Of a DNA stretch of 64,000 bases, positions 1 through 8,907 are shown piece by piece. The stretch spans positions 3,162,501 to 3,226,500 of the forward strand of contig NZ_WUQX01000001.1 in NCBI RefSeq assembly GCF_009830285.1, in the 5' to 3' direction. The notes beneath the pieces are model-generated. The model was not told the origin of the DNA. It did no database searches and worked only from the letters and a program-made list of their open reading frames with translations. Position 1 is the first letter of the stretch, and the number at the start of each line of letters is the position of its first letter. A program made the position numbers and the translations under genes. The stretch comes from Sporofaciens musculi. Lineage in GTDB: Bacteria > Bacillota > Clostridia > Lachnospirales > Lachnospiraceae.

Positions 1-374
1 TCCGAAACAATCTGGTGATCCTTCTGCATATCGCCAAAGTGGGGAATATAGACAATCTCAGGTAAAATGCGCCGCACCAGATTATTAATCTTTCCATTAA
101 GCTCGTACCTGGGGACAGTTTCCATCTGGACAGTCGGAAACTTAAGGAAAAATGTTTCTTTAATTCCCAACAATTGATGTGCTTTCATAATCTCAGGATA
201 GATCATATGGGGCCATCCATTCTCTACTGCAATCCTGTTGTCGTAAACCGGCGGCTGTGCACTCGTAACAATACATACGTACACTTCATCTCCGTTTGCA
301 GTATATCTCGCTATCGTCCCCCCTAAGCCCAACACTTCATCATCCGGATGAGGGGCAAATACTAATATCTTCAT
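1..374 (-). CDS. PIG-L (LmbE-type) deacetylase, N-terminal part, cut by window edge
   Basis: About 124 residues are visible. The product starts [19 protein letters not shown], and the HPDDE motif supplies the Asp/Asp/His zinc ligands of the LmbE/PIG-L de-N-acetylase family. These enzymes remove N-acetyl groups from GlcNAc-type sugars or related amides. Its ATG overlaps the stop of the sugar transferase gene by four bases (ATGA), which indicates translational coupling. It is the most distal gene seen of the glycan operon and probably trims an acetamido sugar or a lipid-linked intermediate; the substrate is inferred. The C-terminus lies beyond position 1. Confidence 0.85.
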   Translation of the reverse strand, partial: MKILVFAPHPDDEVLGLGGTIARYTANGDEVYVCIVTSAQPPVYDNRIAVENGWPHMIYPEIMKAHQLLGIKETFFLKFPTVQMETVPRYELNGKINNLVRRILPEIVYIPHFGDMQKDHQIVS

Positions 375-1087
375 CTTCCGTCTTCCAATCCTTTTTCCAA
401 ACTTTCAAAATGTACCTTAATTCCCAATTCGCCTCTGTTCCTCGTCTCATCAAGATTCGTTCCGTCAAACGGCACCCTGGTATCGCTTGCCCTGAATTCG
501 CTTCCACGGAAAACCGCTTTTATAATGGCTGATACCATCCTGATATCCGTGGCAAAACTGATATGCTCAATATACCAGATATCATTTTCAAACTGCTCGC
601 GCCAAGTCCATGTCTTGCTGTCGCTTTTTACAATTCTCTCCAATGTAAGACCCGGCTTGACAGCCTGTCGCATGGCATGTCTTGGGCTGTAATACTGCAT
701 ATACTCCGCCAGAAGGGGGCGAGGGCCTACAATGCTCATATCACCTTTCAGAACATTGAGCAGCCCCGGAAGCTCATCAATCGATGTCTTACGGAGGAAA
801 TGGCCGAATTTCGTAAGGCGCTTTTCCTCCGGCAGAAGATAACCGTCGTCCCCTCTTTCATTGGTCATACTCCTGAATTTATACATAGGAAAGATTTTCC
901 CATCCTTTCCCGGACGCTTTGTACAATAAAGTACCGGTCTTCCATGGAACACCAGCTCCAGAATTCCCACAAGTAACAACACGGGCGATAACACAATCAA
1001 TGCAGTTGCGCTTAAGAGTATATCCAACACTCTCTTTACAACAACAGAATAAAAAGATTTTTTTATCTTAGGCAAATCACTTCTCAT
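371..1087 (-). CDS. Bacterial sugar transferase (PglC/WcaJ-like initiating phosphoglycosyltransferase)
   Basis: 238 residues. An N-terminal hydrophobic hairpin (about residues 18-46) is followed by the family signature with [22 protein letters not shown] and DMSIVGPRP. Enzymes of this family move a sugar-1-phosphate from a UDP-sugar to undecaprenyl phosphate at the inner membrane face and so prime capsule, exopolysaccharide or glycoprotein glycans. The small monotopic architecture fits PglC, whose substrate is an acylated 4-amino-4,6-dideoxy sugar. That agrees with the PglE- and PglD-like genes upstream. The exact sugar is inferred. Confidence 0.88.
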   Translation of the reverse strand: MRSDLPKIKKSFYSVVVKRVLDILLSATALIVLSPVLLLVGILELVFHGRPVLYCTKRPGKDGKIFPMYKFRSMTNERGDDGYLLPEEKRLTKFGHFLRKTSIDELPGLLNVLKGDMSIVGPRPLLAEYMQYYSPRHAMRQAVKPGLTLERIVKSDSKTWTWREQFENDIWYIEHISFATDIRMVSAIIKAVFRGSEFRASDTRVPFDGTNLDETRNRGELGIKVHFESLEKGLEDGR

Positions 1088-1119
1088 AACTTCAAGTTCC
1101 TGCTTTCAGCATGTATTTT

Positions 1120-2058
1120 TTAAAAAATATCTGAGTCCGCCATGGTAATGTAGGATTTTTTTATATTGAGATCCTGATTCCAGACTGTCATCGCAAAAGG
1201 ATGCTCTCCATAGACGAAGCCGCTTTCCACAAGGACATCCTCATAGTTCTCAGATGTAAGCCATAGCTTGACTACCTCGCAAGACCACTGGTACGCCAGA
1301 TGAATACTGTATAAAAGCAACTGTTTCATGACATTTGGGGAATCCGCAATGATATCCACCACCTGAAGCTGCTTCACTTCATTTTCCACATAGATATCCA
1401 CCACAATATATCCATGCTTTCCCTTTTCATCCACAAATTCAAATCCCCTATATTCATATTCCGGCTTCAAAAAAAAGCGCCAGTTTAGAAATGCACTTTT
1501 TCTGATTTTGATAAATTCATGCTCTTTTGACAGCTCTTTGCTAATCCCCTCATATTCGTCCGAAAAGGAAAAAAACTCTTTGATCTTGTCTGACGCTTCT
1601 GTCCTGACGGCCTGCGCCGTCCAAAAGCTCACATCTCCCACATAGCGGTGGTCCAGATATTTTACTGTAATCCCATAGGAGTTGTGATTGGGAAAACCGT
1701 AAATAATACTGATATCCCTGTTCTGTCTTGCACACTCTGTAAATAACTGCAAAGAGGCGCCAGGAAAATGTACGTCTGCCATCGTCGTCCCGCTGACTGC
1801 AGCCACCACCTCCTTGCCGTCTAAGACGGCGTAAGAAGGAGTCAGGGCGTTATATGCAACCAATGTATCCTCCTGCCACAGAGTCGTCGCCCTCTTTTGT
1901 AAGCAAGGGTTATCCTCCATCTGCCATTTCAGCATCCTGACAGATAACCTCCTGCCTCCGAATGCCTGCGAAAATAATGCCTGAACCTGCCCTAAGCTTT
2001 CTTGCTGATATTTTCCTACCTCATACTGGGGTAATCTCATATATTTTTTTAATTTCAT
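1120..2058 (-). CDS. GNAT-fold acyltransferase of the glycan cluster
   Basis: About 312 residues, starting MKLKKYMRLPQYEVGKYQ. I chose this ATG because GAGGAAG precedes it; a TTG 15 bases upstream keeps the same frame. The sequence resembles GNAT-superfamily proteins found in capsule clusters: an acceptor-binding N-terminal half and a C-terminal GNAT-like half. No catalytic residue can be pinned down by eye. It overlaps or abuts the carboxyltransferase stop. In context it may transfer the acyl group made by the nearby ACP module to an amino sugar; this is inference. Confidence 0.6.
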   Translation of the reverse strand: MKLKKYMRLPQYEVGKYQQESLGQVQALFSQAFGGRRLSVRMLKWQMEDNPCLQKRATTLWQEDTLVAYNALTPSYAVLDGKEVVAAVSGTTMADVHFPGASLQLFTECARQNRDISIIYGFPNHNSYGITVKYLDHRYVGDVSFWTAQAVRTEASDKIKEFFSFSDEYEGISKELSKEHEFIKIRKSAFLNWRFFLKPEYEYRGFEFVDEKGKHGYIVVDIYVENEVKQLQVVDIIADSPNVMKQLLLYSIHLAYQWSCEVVKLWLTSENYEDVLVESGFVYGEHPFAMTVWNQDLNIKKSYITMADSDIF

Positions 2059-2069
2059 ATCTTCCTCAT

Positions 2070-3618
2070 TCAAAGCGGAATATTTCCGTGTTTCCTATGC
2101 CTGCTCATCTCATTCTTATCCTTCAATGCAAAAAAGGATTCGCTAATCTTCTTCCTTGTTTCCTCCGGCAGAATGACCTCGTCTATGAAGCCCTTTGAAG
2201 CCGCAATGTATGGCGTCATAAAATGTTCTGTATATTCCTCCACCATCCTTTTCTCCTCTGCCTCTTTATCATCCGCCAACCCAATTCTTTTCTTGTGGAG
2301 AATCCCCACCGCGCCCTCAGCTCCCATAACCGCAATCTGCGCAATGGGCCATGCGAACACGACATCCGCGCCCATTCCTTTGCTGTTCATGGCTATATAC
2401 GCTCCCCCAAAAGCTTTGCGCAGGATAAGCGTAATCTTTGGCACAGTCGCCTCCGCATAGGCATACAGAAGTTTTGCGCCTCTGCGGATGATACCGTTAT
2501 GCTCCTGCTGGCTTCCCGGAAAGAAGCCCGGCACATCTACGAGCGTCAAAAGAGGAATGTTAAAGCAATCGCAAAACCTGATAAATCTTGCCCCCTTCTC
2601 CGACGAATCGATATCCAGAGAACCACCCATAATCTGAGGGTTATTCGCAACAATCCCAATCACACTTCCATCAAGCCTGGCAAATCCGACAATCAGATTC
2701 TGCGCAAAGGCTGCGTGAACCTCAAAAAAGCTGTCCTTGTCTATAAACGTATCCAAAACCCTTTTTACAGTGTAGACGATTCTCTGATTATCCGGTACAA
2801 TATCTTCTAATTTATAACTGTTCTCAACCCCTCTGAAGGAAGGGTCAAAAGGCGGCTGCTCGCTGCAATTCTGGGGAAGATATGATAATAATTTCTTTAC
2901 TCCCTCAAGGCAGCTCTTATCATCCGGATATGTAAAATGAAGGACACCGCTTTTTGTACTGTGAATACCTGCCCCTCCTAATTCGTCAGCCGTAATATTC
3001 TCGCCGATTGCAACCTTCACGACCTGGGGTCCGGTGATGAACATTTTTCCGGACTGCTCCGCCATAAACGTAAAATCTGTAATCGCCGGAGAATAGCAGG
3101 CGCCGCCCGCACAGGGACCGAGTATCACGGAAATCTGCGGAATAAGGCCAGAGGCTTGCGTGTTCCGATAGAACATACCGCTGTATCCGTCAAGAGAACA
3201 GATCCCTTCTTCAATACGCGCGCCGCCGGAATCATTGATACTGATGTAGGGCGCCCTCATTTTGATGGCCATATCCATAATCTGGCAGATTTTCTTTGAA
3301 TGGTATTCCCCAAGAGTACCACCCATAACGGTAAAGTCCTCCACAGAAGCGTATACAATCCTTCCATTTACCATGCCATATCCAATGATTACGCCGTCTC
3401 CGGGTATCTTTTTTTTCAGACATGCCAAACTCATCACTGCGGGATTCTACTAATGTACCTATTTCCACGAAGGAATTCGCGTCAAAAAGGATTTCAATTC
3501 TCTCTCTTGCAGTCAACTTACCGGCTGCATGCTGCTTGTTAGCCCTTTCCCTGCCGCCCCCGTCAATGGCTTTCTGGCGTCTGGCTTTCAACTCCTCTGA
3601 ATATTTTTTATTCCACAT
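2070..3618 (-). pseudogene. Acyl-CoA carboxyltransferase (propionyl/methylmalonyl-CoA type), split by a frameshift at an A8 tract
   Basis: Two frames together give one carboxyltransferase of about 516 residues. The first frame (from 3618) encodes MWNKKYSEELKARRQK up to SEKK. The second continues with IPGDGVIIGYGMVNGR and the crotonase-like halves (SGGARIEEG, GPCAGGACY, VDVPGFFPG, AFGGAYIAM). The join lies in a run of eight A (plus-strand T8 at 3409-3416); seven A would restore one frame. Such subunits move CO2 between biotin and an acyl-CoA, here plausibly making or decarboxylating methylmalonyl-CoA. No biotin carrier is next to it. The break could be a real mutation, slippage-corrected expression, phase variation or a sequencing error. 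Confidence 0.8.
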
Positions 3619-3630
3619 ACTTAAAACATC

Positions 3631-4017
3631 CTATTCTTCAACAATTTCAATCAGTCCGGCCGACAGAGAATACAAAAATGCTACCCGTTTCCCGCCAAAC
3701 GCCATAGCCGGAGACAGAGGCTTAGAAATCCTGAACCGTTTCTTCTTGAGCCGTTCTATGTCGCTTACAATATCTGTACTTTTATAACAGATATGATATG
3801 GCGTCGGTCCAACCTTCTCTAAATATATATCCACCGGCGACCCTTCACACACCGGCGCTACCAGCTCTACCCTGTATCCGTTCATCCCGCCAAACGCAAT
3901 ATAAATATTGCGCTCTGCATCCTGTACTGTTTCTTCAAACACGAATCCAATTTCTTCCATGGGCTTCTTTGCTTTATCAATATCTTTTACGGCATAGCCG
4001 ATATGGTCAATCTTCAT
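3631..4017 (-). CDS. Methylmalonyl-CoA epimerase-like VOC protein
   Basis: About 128 residues, beginning MKIDHIGYAVKDIDKAKKPM, the first beta-alpha-beta-beta-beta unit of the vicinal oxygen chelate fold. A second unit follows (YHICYKSTDI, GLIEIVEE). The early His and the late Glu are metal-ligand candidates. Family members interconvert (2R)- and (2S)-methylmalonyl-CoA. I preferred the ATG seven bases after AGGAG; an ATG six bases earlier overlaps the FkbH-like stop. With the carboxyltransferase next door, it suggests a methyl-branched extender for the ACP module, which is inference. Confidence 0.72.
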   Translation of the reverse strand: MKIDHIGYAVKDIDKAKKPMEEIGFVFEETVQDAERNIYIAFGGMNGYRVELVAPVCEGSPVDIYLEKVGPTPYHICYKSTDIVSDIERLKKKRFRISKPLSPAMAFGGKRVAFLYSLSAGLIEIVEE

Positions 4018-4019
4018 AT

Positions 4020-5678
4020 TCATACTCCTGACTTCATTGTACGGAATAATCCTGTCTCATCCGGAAGGGAAGCGATATCCGCCTCGTACGTCTTGCTGTC
4101 GCCGATTTCGCTGATTCTCCCGCTTACAACAGACATTCCAAGCCTGTCGTAAAGGTCAAGTACCGGCGTGTTTTTTGCCGTCTTAACATAGGATGCCCTG
4201 ACCCTTCGGATGCTTTTTCCCATTAACATCTCTTTTACTCTGAACAGAATCTCATCCTCTGCTTTTCTTCCCATTACGCGGCAGCTCATAAGAAACGTAT
4301 CAATCTCGGCCGTATCTTCTTCATATTTTAAGATTAATACGGCCGCCAGGCCGTTATCGCCATATTTATCTGCCATGTGAACCGTAATAATATCCGAATT
4401 GGCGCCTGTCCCAAGCCTATGTACTTCTTCCTCGCTGTATCTCTTGGTTGTTACATTAAACTGGTTGGTTTTATTGATTAGCTGCGTCACCCTTTTTTCT
4501 TCCTCGGCTTTCATGATGTGGACATCCATCGTCATTTCCAATTTCCTCAGAAAATCTTCTACGGATATGGACGCTCCCATCTCTGCCTTTCTTTTTGCCT
4601 CTATACGGTACATTTGGGTTTTCTGACCGTCCTCCTTAGTGACCTCCAATGTAAGAAAATAATCTTCATACGCCTTTGCGACCACATCAGGAAGCAGAGA
4701 TGTATCTTTTGGGAAATCCAACACAGCTACCTCCGGACATTCCTCCTTCATCCGTTCCCGTTCTGCCGGATTATCATCCAAAAATACAAAGGAATCCAGA
4801 CCAATGTTAAGGTCTTTTGCAAGCTTAATGATATTCCTGCTCTTTTCCTCCCAGTTAATTGCCTCCGCAACAAAATCCTCATGCTGTAAGAGCATGTCAG
4901 GATGCAAAAAAACAGGTTCAACGTCTTCCCGGTTATTCTTGGACAGGATGGCGAGCATCACACCCTGCTCTTTCATCTTCTTGAGAAGTCTCTGTGTATC
5001 TTTATATCTTGCCCCTTCTTTATTGTCGGACAACTGGACGCCCTCCACGCCATCCTCCCCGATTACCCCTCCCCAAAGAGTATTGTCAAGGTCAACCGCG
5101 ATACATTTCTTTTTTCTTCCTCTCGTGACAGTTACATATCGAAGGATCAATTCCTGTATGGCCGCAAGACCTTTTATAGAGTATGGCATGGAACCCATAT
5201 ACCACATCTTAGGCGAATAAAAATGACTCCGTCCGATATCCGTTACGTCATCCTTTACCGGCAGTATGTATATACTTCTGCCCTCCTGGTGTAATTTCTC
5301 TATCACCTTAATAAGCTGATTTTCAAAATACTGCCCCCGCCTTATTTCAGCGCCATAGATGCATCCTGTATCTGCGATATCAATCGAAGATATAAACACC
5401 GGCGTGCCGGAAAGTCTTTCTGTTATAGCGCGAAATGCGCCGCACCATTCGTCTATCATCCGGCGCCCTTTTTCCTCATGATTCCATATATTGGTATATG
5501 CATTGGCATGAAGTAAGACAACAACTGCTTCGGGCTTAAATGTATAGAGTCCTGATTCAGGAAAAATCATCTCCTGCTGCCAGGTATCATATCCCGCACA
5601 GAGATAAACCTCCAAATGCTTTTCTAACATTTTGGCAAGCAGTTCAACCGTTACATTTGATAAAAGAGCTAATCTCAT
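4020..5678 (-). CDS. FkbH-like HAD-superfamily protein
   Basis: 552 residues. The N-terminal third looks like the SGNH-type region of FkbH proteins. The centre carries the HAD motif CIAVDLDNTLWGGVIGEDG (about residues 190-210) with LAILSKNN and FLDDNPAER. The C-terminal part is a GNAT-like domain (RVTQLINKTNQFN, ILKYEEDTAEIDTFLMSCR). FkbH proteins dephosphorylate and load a three-carbon glyceryl unit from 1,3-bisphosphoglycerate onto an ACP thiol in polyketide and tetronate pathways. The adjacent small ACP makes that role likely here, although FkbH homologues in glycan clusters are poorly characterised. Confidence 0.82.
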   Translation of the reverse strand: MRLALLSNVTVELLAKMLEKHLEVYLCAGYDTWQQEMIFPESGLYTFKPEAVVVLLHANAYTNIWNHEEKGRRMIDEWCGAFRAITERLSGTPVFISSIDIADTGCIYGAEIRRGQYFENQLIKVIEKLHQEGRSIYILPVKDDVTDIGRSHFYSPKMWYMGSMPYSIKGLAAIQELILRYVTVTRGRKKKCIAVDLDNTLWGGVIGEDGVEGVQLSDNKEGARYKDTQRLLKKMKEQGVMLAILSKNNREDVEPVFLHPDMLLQHEDFVAEAINWEEKSRNIIKLAKDLNIGLDSFVFLDDNPAERERMKEECPEVAVLDFPKDTSLLPDVVAKAYEDYFLTLEVTKEDGQKTQMYRIEAKRKAEMGASISVEDFLRKLEMTMDVHIMKAEEEKRVTQLINKTNQFNVTTKRYSEEEVHRLGTGANSDIITVHMADKYGDNGLAAVLILKYEEDTAEIDTFLMSCRVMGRKAEDEILFRVKEMLMGKSIRRVRASYVKTAKNTPVLDLYDRLGMSVVSGRISEIGDSKTYEADIASLPDETGLFRTMKSGV

Positions 5679-5694
5679 TTTTTACTCCAATCTG

Positions 5695-5913
5695 TCATGA
5701 TGCCTGTATATATGAATATAAATCCTTCAGGCTCTTTATCTTTGCCGCGTCGTCCAGAGGAATATCAACTTCATATTTTTCCTCGATTTCCATGATGAGC
5801 TTAAGATGCATGAGAGAATCCCATTTATAAAACTCGTTTAAAGACGTAGTCTCATCGATTTCTGACGGGTCTACTTCAAATACTTCTGCTGCAAAGTTTA
5901 AAAAATCCTGCAT
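5695..5913 (-). CDS. Acyl carrier protein (first of two)
   Basis: 72 residues starting MQDFLNFAAEVFEVDPSEID. The start follows AAGGAGGG at good spacing. The motif KWDSLMHLKL holds the serine that takes the phosphopantetheine arm. It lies between the SDR reductase and the FkbH-like gene and is therefore the likeliest acceptor of the FkbH-loaded unit. It is clearly different from the second ACP, so the two probably carry different acyl intermediates; that division of labour is inferred. Confidence 0.85.
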   Translation of the reverse strand: MQDFLNFAAEVFEVDPSEIDETTSLNEFYKWDSLMHLKLIMEIEEKYEVDIPLDDAAKIKSLKDLYSYIQAS

Positions 5914-5941
5914 CGTCGTTCCCTCCTTATATTGCAATTTC

Positions 5942-6682
5942 CTACACCTTCCTGACCGCATGTCCTCCGTCTGCAGTTATAATCTGCCCGTTAATAAAAC
6001 GCGCCTCGTCAGAGAGCAAAAAACAGATCAGGTTACTGGCATCCCTTACCTCTCCCATTCCAAGAGGATAGCTCTTTAGAAGCTTCCTAAGCCCCTCCTC
6101 TGAAAGCTTATCCATCCAGCCGGCAGCCATCTGTGTCTTAATGGGCGCAAAACACACCTCGTTGATTCGTATGCCCCTCTCCATAAGCTCTGCTGCAGCC
6201 GGAGCAAGATACCCTTCAATCGCGCCCTTGGCCGCGGCATATGCCGTATGCCCCATGGCGCCTTCATGGGCCGACTGGGAAGTAATCAGAACAATACTCG
6301 TTCCCTCTGCATGGTTCGCCTTTTTACTGAGCGCGCCAATCAACACCATCGGCACTAATGCGTGAAGCCGCCAAAGATTCTCCATATCGCTGATTTTAGT
6401 AAGGTGAAGCGGCGCCATCTTGTCGAACCCTGCACAGTGGACAAAGCCGCCCACAGGCCCTTGTTCCGCAGCTATATTCTTCATCAGTCCTGGTAAGAGC
6501 TCTGCCTCCATCAAGTCACATTCATAGAGGGACAGCTTTTTTGGATATTTTCTTTTTGTTTCTTTTATGTTTTCGCCAATCACTCGGTCTAGTCCTATCA
6601 CCGACGAACCAGAATCCAAAAGTTTTTCTGCCACTCCTTTTCCTATACCGCCGGATATGCCGGTAATCAATACATTTTCCAT
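5942..6682 (-). CDS. Short-chain dehydrogenase/reductase, FabG-like
   Basis: 246 residues of the classical SDR fold. The NAD(P)-binding motif TGISGGIG is at residues 7-14, VHCAG occupies the NAG position, serines lie in LITSQSAHEG, and the catalytic pair is YAAAK. Members with ACP genes on both sides usually reduce 3-oxoacyl-ACP to 3-hydroxyacyl-ACP. Spacing to both ACP genes is only a few bases, so all three should be co-translated. Confidence 0.82.
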   Translation of the reverse strand: MENVLITGISGGIGKGVAEKLLDSGSSVIGLDRVIGENIKETKRKYPKKLSLYECDLMEAELLPGLMKNIAAEQGPVGGFVHCAGFDKMAPLHLTKISDMENLWRLHALVPMVLIGALSKKANHAEGTSIVLITSQSAHEGAMGHTAYAAAKGAIEGYLAPAAAELMERGIRINEVCFAPIKTQMAAGWMDKLSEEGLRKLLKSYPLGMGEVRDASNLICFLLSDEARFINGQIITADGGHAVRKV

Positions 6683-6686
6683 ATAC

Positions 6687-6908
6687 TTATTCCTTTACGC
6701 ACTTGCTGTAAAGATCTCCCACGGTCTGACACTCAAGAAATTCATCCACTGAAACCTTTACCCCGTATTCATCCTCCATCATAACAATCAACGAAAATCC
6801 GACGAGTGAGCTAAATTCTTCAATATCTTCCCGAAAAACCGTTTCCATACTGATATCCTCCGGCTCAACCTCAAATACCTCTGCTGCTAATTCAAGAAAT
6901 TTCTTCAT
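6687..6908 (-). CDS. Acyl carrier protein (second of two)
   Basis: 73 residues starting MKKFLELAAEVFEVEPEDIS, preceded by AAGGGAG. The modifiable serine sits in EFSSLVGFSL, where the usual DSL reads SSL. Conserved acidic helix II residues follow. It directly follows the KAS III gene, overlapping its end by 17 bases. It is the natural partner for that synthase and for the transacylase. The missing Asp before the Ser is a mild departure from the family consensus. Confidence 0.78.
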   Translation of the reverse strand: MKKFLELAAEVFEVEPEDISMETVFREDIEEFSSLVGFSLIVMMEDEYGVKVSVDEFLECQTVGDLYSKCVKE

Positions 6909-7995
6909 TTTGCTTTTCTCCCTTATTCTTCTTTCCTTCATATTGAAAAAATTCATAGTACGCCTCTGAATCCAAGGTTATGACGCCTGCGCTGGCTGAA
7001 AGCCCTCCGCCGAAACCGGAAATCAAAATCTTCTGCTCTGTGCGCTCATCCAACTGATTGGCTCCTTCTCTGGCAATTGTCACCGGTACGGTTGCCGACG
7101 CTGAATTACCTACCGCATCGCCTGACTGCCAGGTGTTCTCCCAGGCAAATTTAAGCTTCCTGGCAAGCTTCTTAATCATGTACATATTTGCCTGATGGGG
7201 CACAAAAAACTTAATACTCTGCGCGCTCTCCTCAATTTCTGCCAAAAACCTCTCAAGCCATTTGGAAACATCCATTGCTACGAATTTGAAAATCGCGAAG
7301 CCATCCATATAAATATCTATATTCCTGCGCCTTCCTCCATCCTCAAAATCATGATACTCAAAATCCTCAACCTTGGTGGGAGAAGCTGAACCTCCCCCTG
7401 GAATCATTAGGGCCTCCCTGCCTTTACCGTCCGTATAAAATGTAAATTTCCACTCCGTATCGTCAGCAGCCGGAGAAATGAGCGTAGCTGTTCCCGCGTC
7501 TGCCATGACGGGTACGGTTGACTTATCATACTTGGACATGTATGCGCTTTGAATATCGCCGTCCAGAAGAAGCACCTTCTTTCCGGAAGCATTCACGAAC
7601 GTGGAGGCAATATATAATCCGTAAGCATATCCAGAACATGCAAGACTGATATCAAACGCCGGTATTTCTTTGGACAAGCCAAGCCTCTCCTGCACCAGAG
7701 AGGCGTTAAATGGCATGAGCCTGTCTGGCGTAAACGTTACAAATACGACGCCGCCAATCTCCTCTGATTTTGTCCCTGTCCCTTCCATCAGTTTTTTTGC
7801 GCATGCAATACACAAATCCGCTGAAGACGTGCCAGGATTGGCAAGATAACGTGTTCGTATTCCAGTGGATTCCATAATCAGTTTTGCTTCTTCTTTGTAC
7901 AACTGGCGCAGACTTGTTTCATTATCAATTTTTCTCTCCGGTACACAGGCTGTCACACCGTCAATGTGTACGCCCTTTATATGAAATATTTGCAT
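6892..7995 (-). CDS. 3-oxoacyl-ACP synthase III-like (KAS III)
   Basis: About 367 residues starting MQIFHIKGVHIDGVTACVPE. The start follows GGGAGG, and its ATG shares bases with the transacylase stop (TGATG). The Cys-His-Asn triad can be read in DISLACSGYAYGL, FFVPHQANMYMIKKL and GDAVGNSASATVPV. KAS III enzymes condense an acyl-CoA starter with malonyl-ACP, or in some secondary pathways transfer acyl groups. Its place in a sugar cluster points to synthesis of a short 3-oxo- or 3-hydroxyacyl group rather than bulk fatty acids. Confidence 0.87.
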   Translation of the reverse strand: MQIFHIKGVHIDGVTACVPERKIDNETSLRQLYKEEAKLIMESTGIRTRYLANPGTSSADLCIACAKKLMEGTGTKSEEIGGVVFVTFTPDRLMPFNASLVQERLGLSKEIPAFDISLACSGYAYGLYIASTFVNASGKKVLLLDGDIQSAYMSKYDKSTVPVMADAGTATLISPAADDTEWKFTFYTDGKGREALMIPGGGSASPTKVEDFEYHDFEDGGRRRNIDIYMDGFAIFKFVAMDVSKWLERFLAEIEESAQSIKFFVPHQANMYMIKKLARKLKFAWENTWQSGDAVGNSASATVPVTIAREGANQLDERTEQKILISGFGGGLSASAGVITLDSEAYYEFFQYEGKKNKGEKQNEEIS

Positions 7996-8876
7996 CAAAA
8001 ACCTCCCAAACTTTCTATACCAACGCATTTCGGACGAAACGTAATCGTTTTGTTCATTTTCTTTAAAACATCCCCATATCCAACCTCATAAAGCTGTTCT
8101 ACCCCTGCCTCTTTCATAGCCATGACAGTATCGTACCATCGCACCTGGCCGGTAATCTGCCCAAGCAGGTTTGCTTTTATCTCCTCTACATCCCTCGTGG
8201 GCTTTCCCGTCACATTGGAAATAACAAAACAGGTGGGCCGGCAAAAAGCTACTTCTGAGATAATCGGCTTCATCACCACTTCTGCCTCCTCCATTTGCGG
8301 ACTGTGAAAAGCAGCGCTGACCTTAAGTTTTTTGATTTTAATATCTCCGCGTCCGCCAAGGGTTTCTTCAATGGCTTTTATTCCATCCGTTTCTCCTGAT
8401 ATTACAATCTGTGTTTTAGAATTAAGATTTGCCATGACCACTTGAGGCATCATATATTCCTTAAGCTCCTTCTCTGTAAGTCCCATGACTGCTGCCATCA
8501 TTCCTTTTCCGTTCATCCGGCTCATGGCTGTTCCTCTCTGTGACACCAGTTTAAGCCCCTCCTCAAACGAAAATATTCCTGCCGCCAGCAATGCGTCATA
8601 CTCACCGAGACTGTGCCCCGCAGTATAGTGAAACTCTAACCCCTCTGCTTTTACCTTTTCTAAATACATTGCTGAGCAGGTGTAAATAGCCGGCTGAGCA
8701 TACCTGGTATCTGACAGCTTCTCCTGCGGTCCCTCGAACATAATCTCTTTTAAATCATAACCAAGGATATCGTTTGCCTTCTCCAACAGACGACGCGCTT
8801 CCGGTAATTTATCATATAATTCCTTTCCCATACCAACCACCTGGGAACCCTGTCCCGGAAATAATAATCCATTCAT
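7995..8876 (-). CDS. Malonyl-CoA:ACP transacylase-like protein
   Basis: 293 residues with all FabD landmarks: LLFPGQGSQVVGMG at the N-terminus, the nucleophile elbow GHSLGEY (about residues 88-94), and AAFHSPQM with the catalytic His. The product loads malonyl or a related extender on the ACP arm. It overlaps the KAS III start by one base. It is not part of a normal fab operon, since no fabK, fabG, fabF or acc genes are around it, so it is probably dedicated to the glycan acyl group. Confidence 0.87.
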   Translation of the reverse strand: MNGLLFPGQGSQVVGMGKELYDKLPEARRLLEKANDILGYDLKEIMFEGPQEKLSDTRYAQPAIYTCSAMYLEKVKAEGLEFHYTAGHSLGEYDALLAAGIFSFEEGLKLVSQRGTAMSRMNGKGMMAAVMGLTEKELKEYMMPQVVMANLNSKTQIVISGETDGIKAIEETLGGRGDIKIKKLKVSAAFHSPQMEEAEVVMKPIISEVAFCRPTCFVISNVTGKPTRDVEEIKANLLGQITGQVRWYDTVMAMKEAGVEQLYEVGYGDVLKKMNKTITFRPKCVGIESLGGF

Positions 8877-8907
8877 CCCTTTCCCTCCCCCTGAGATTGT
8901 ACTCGTC

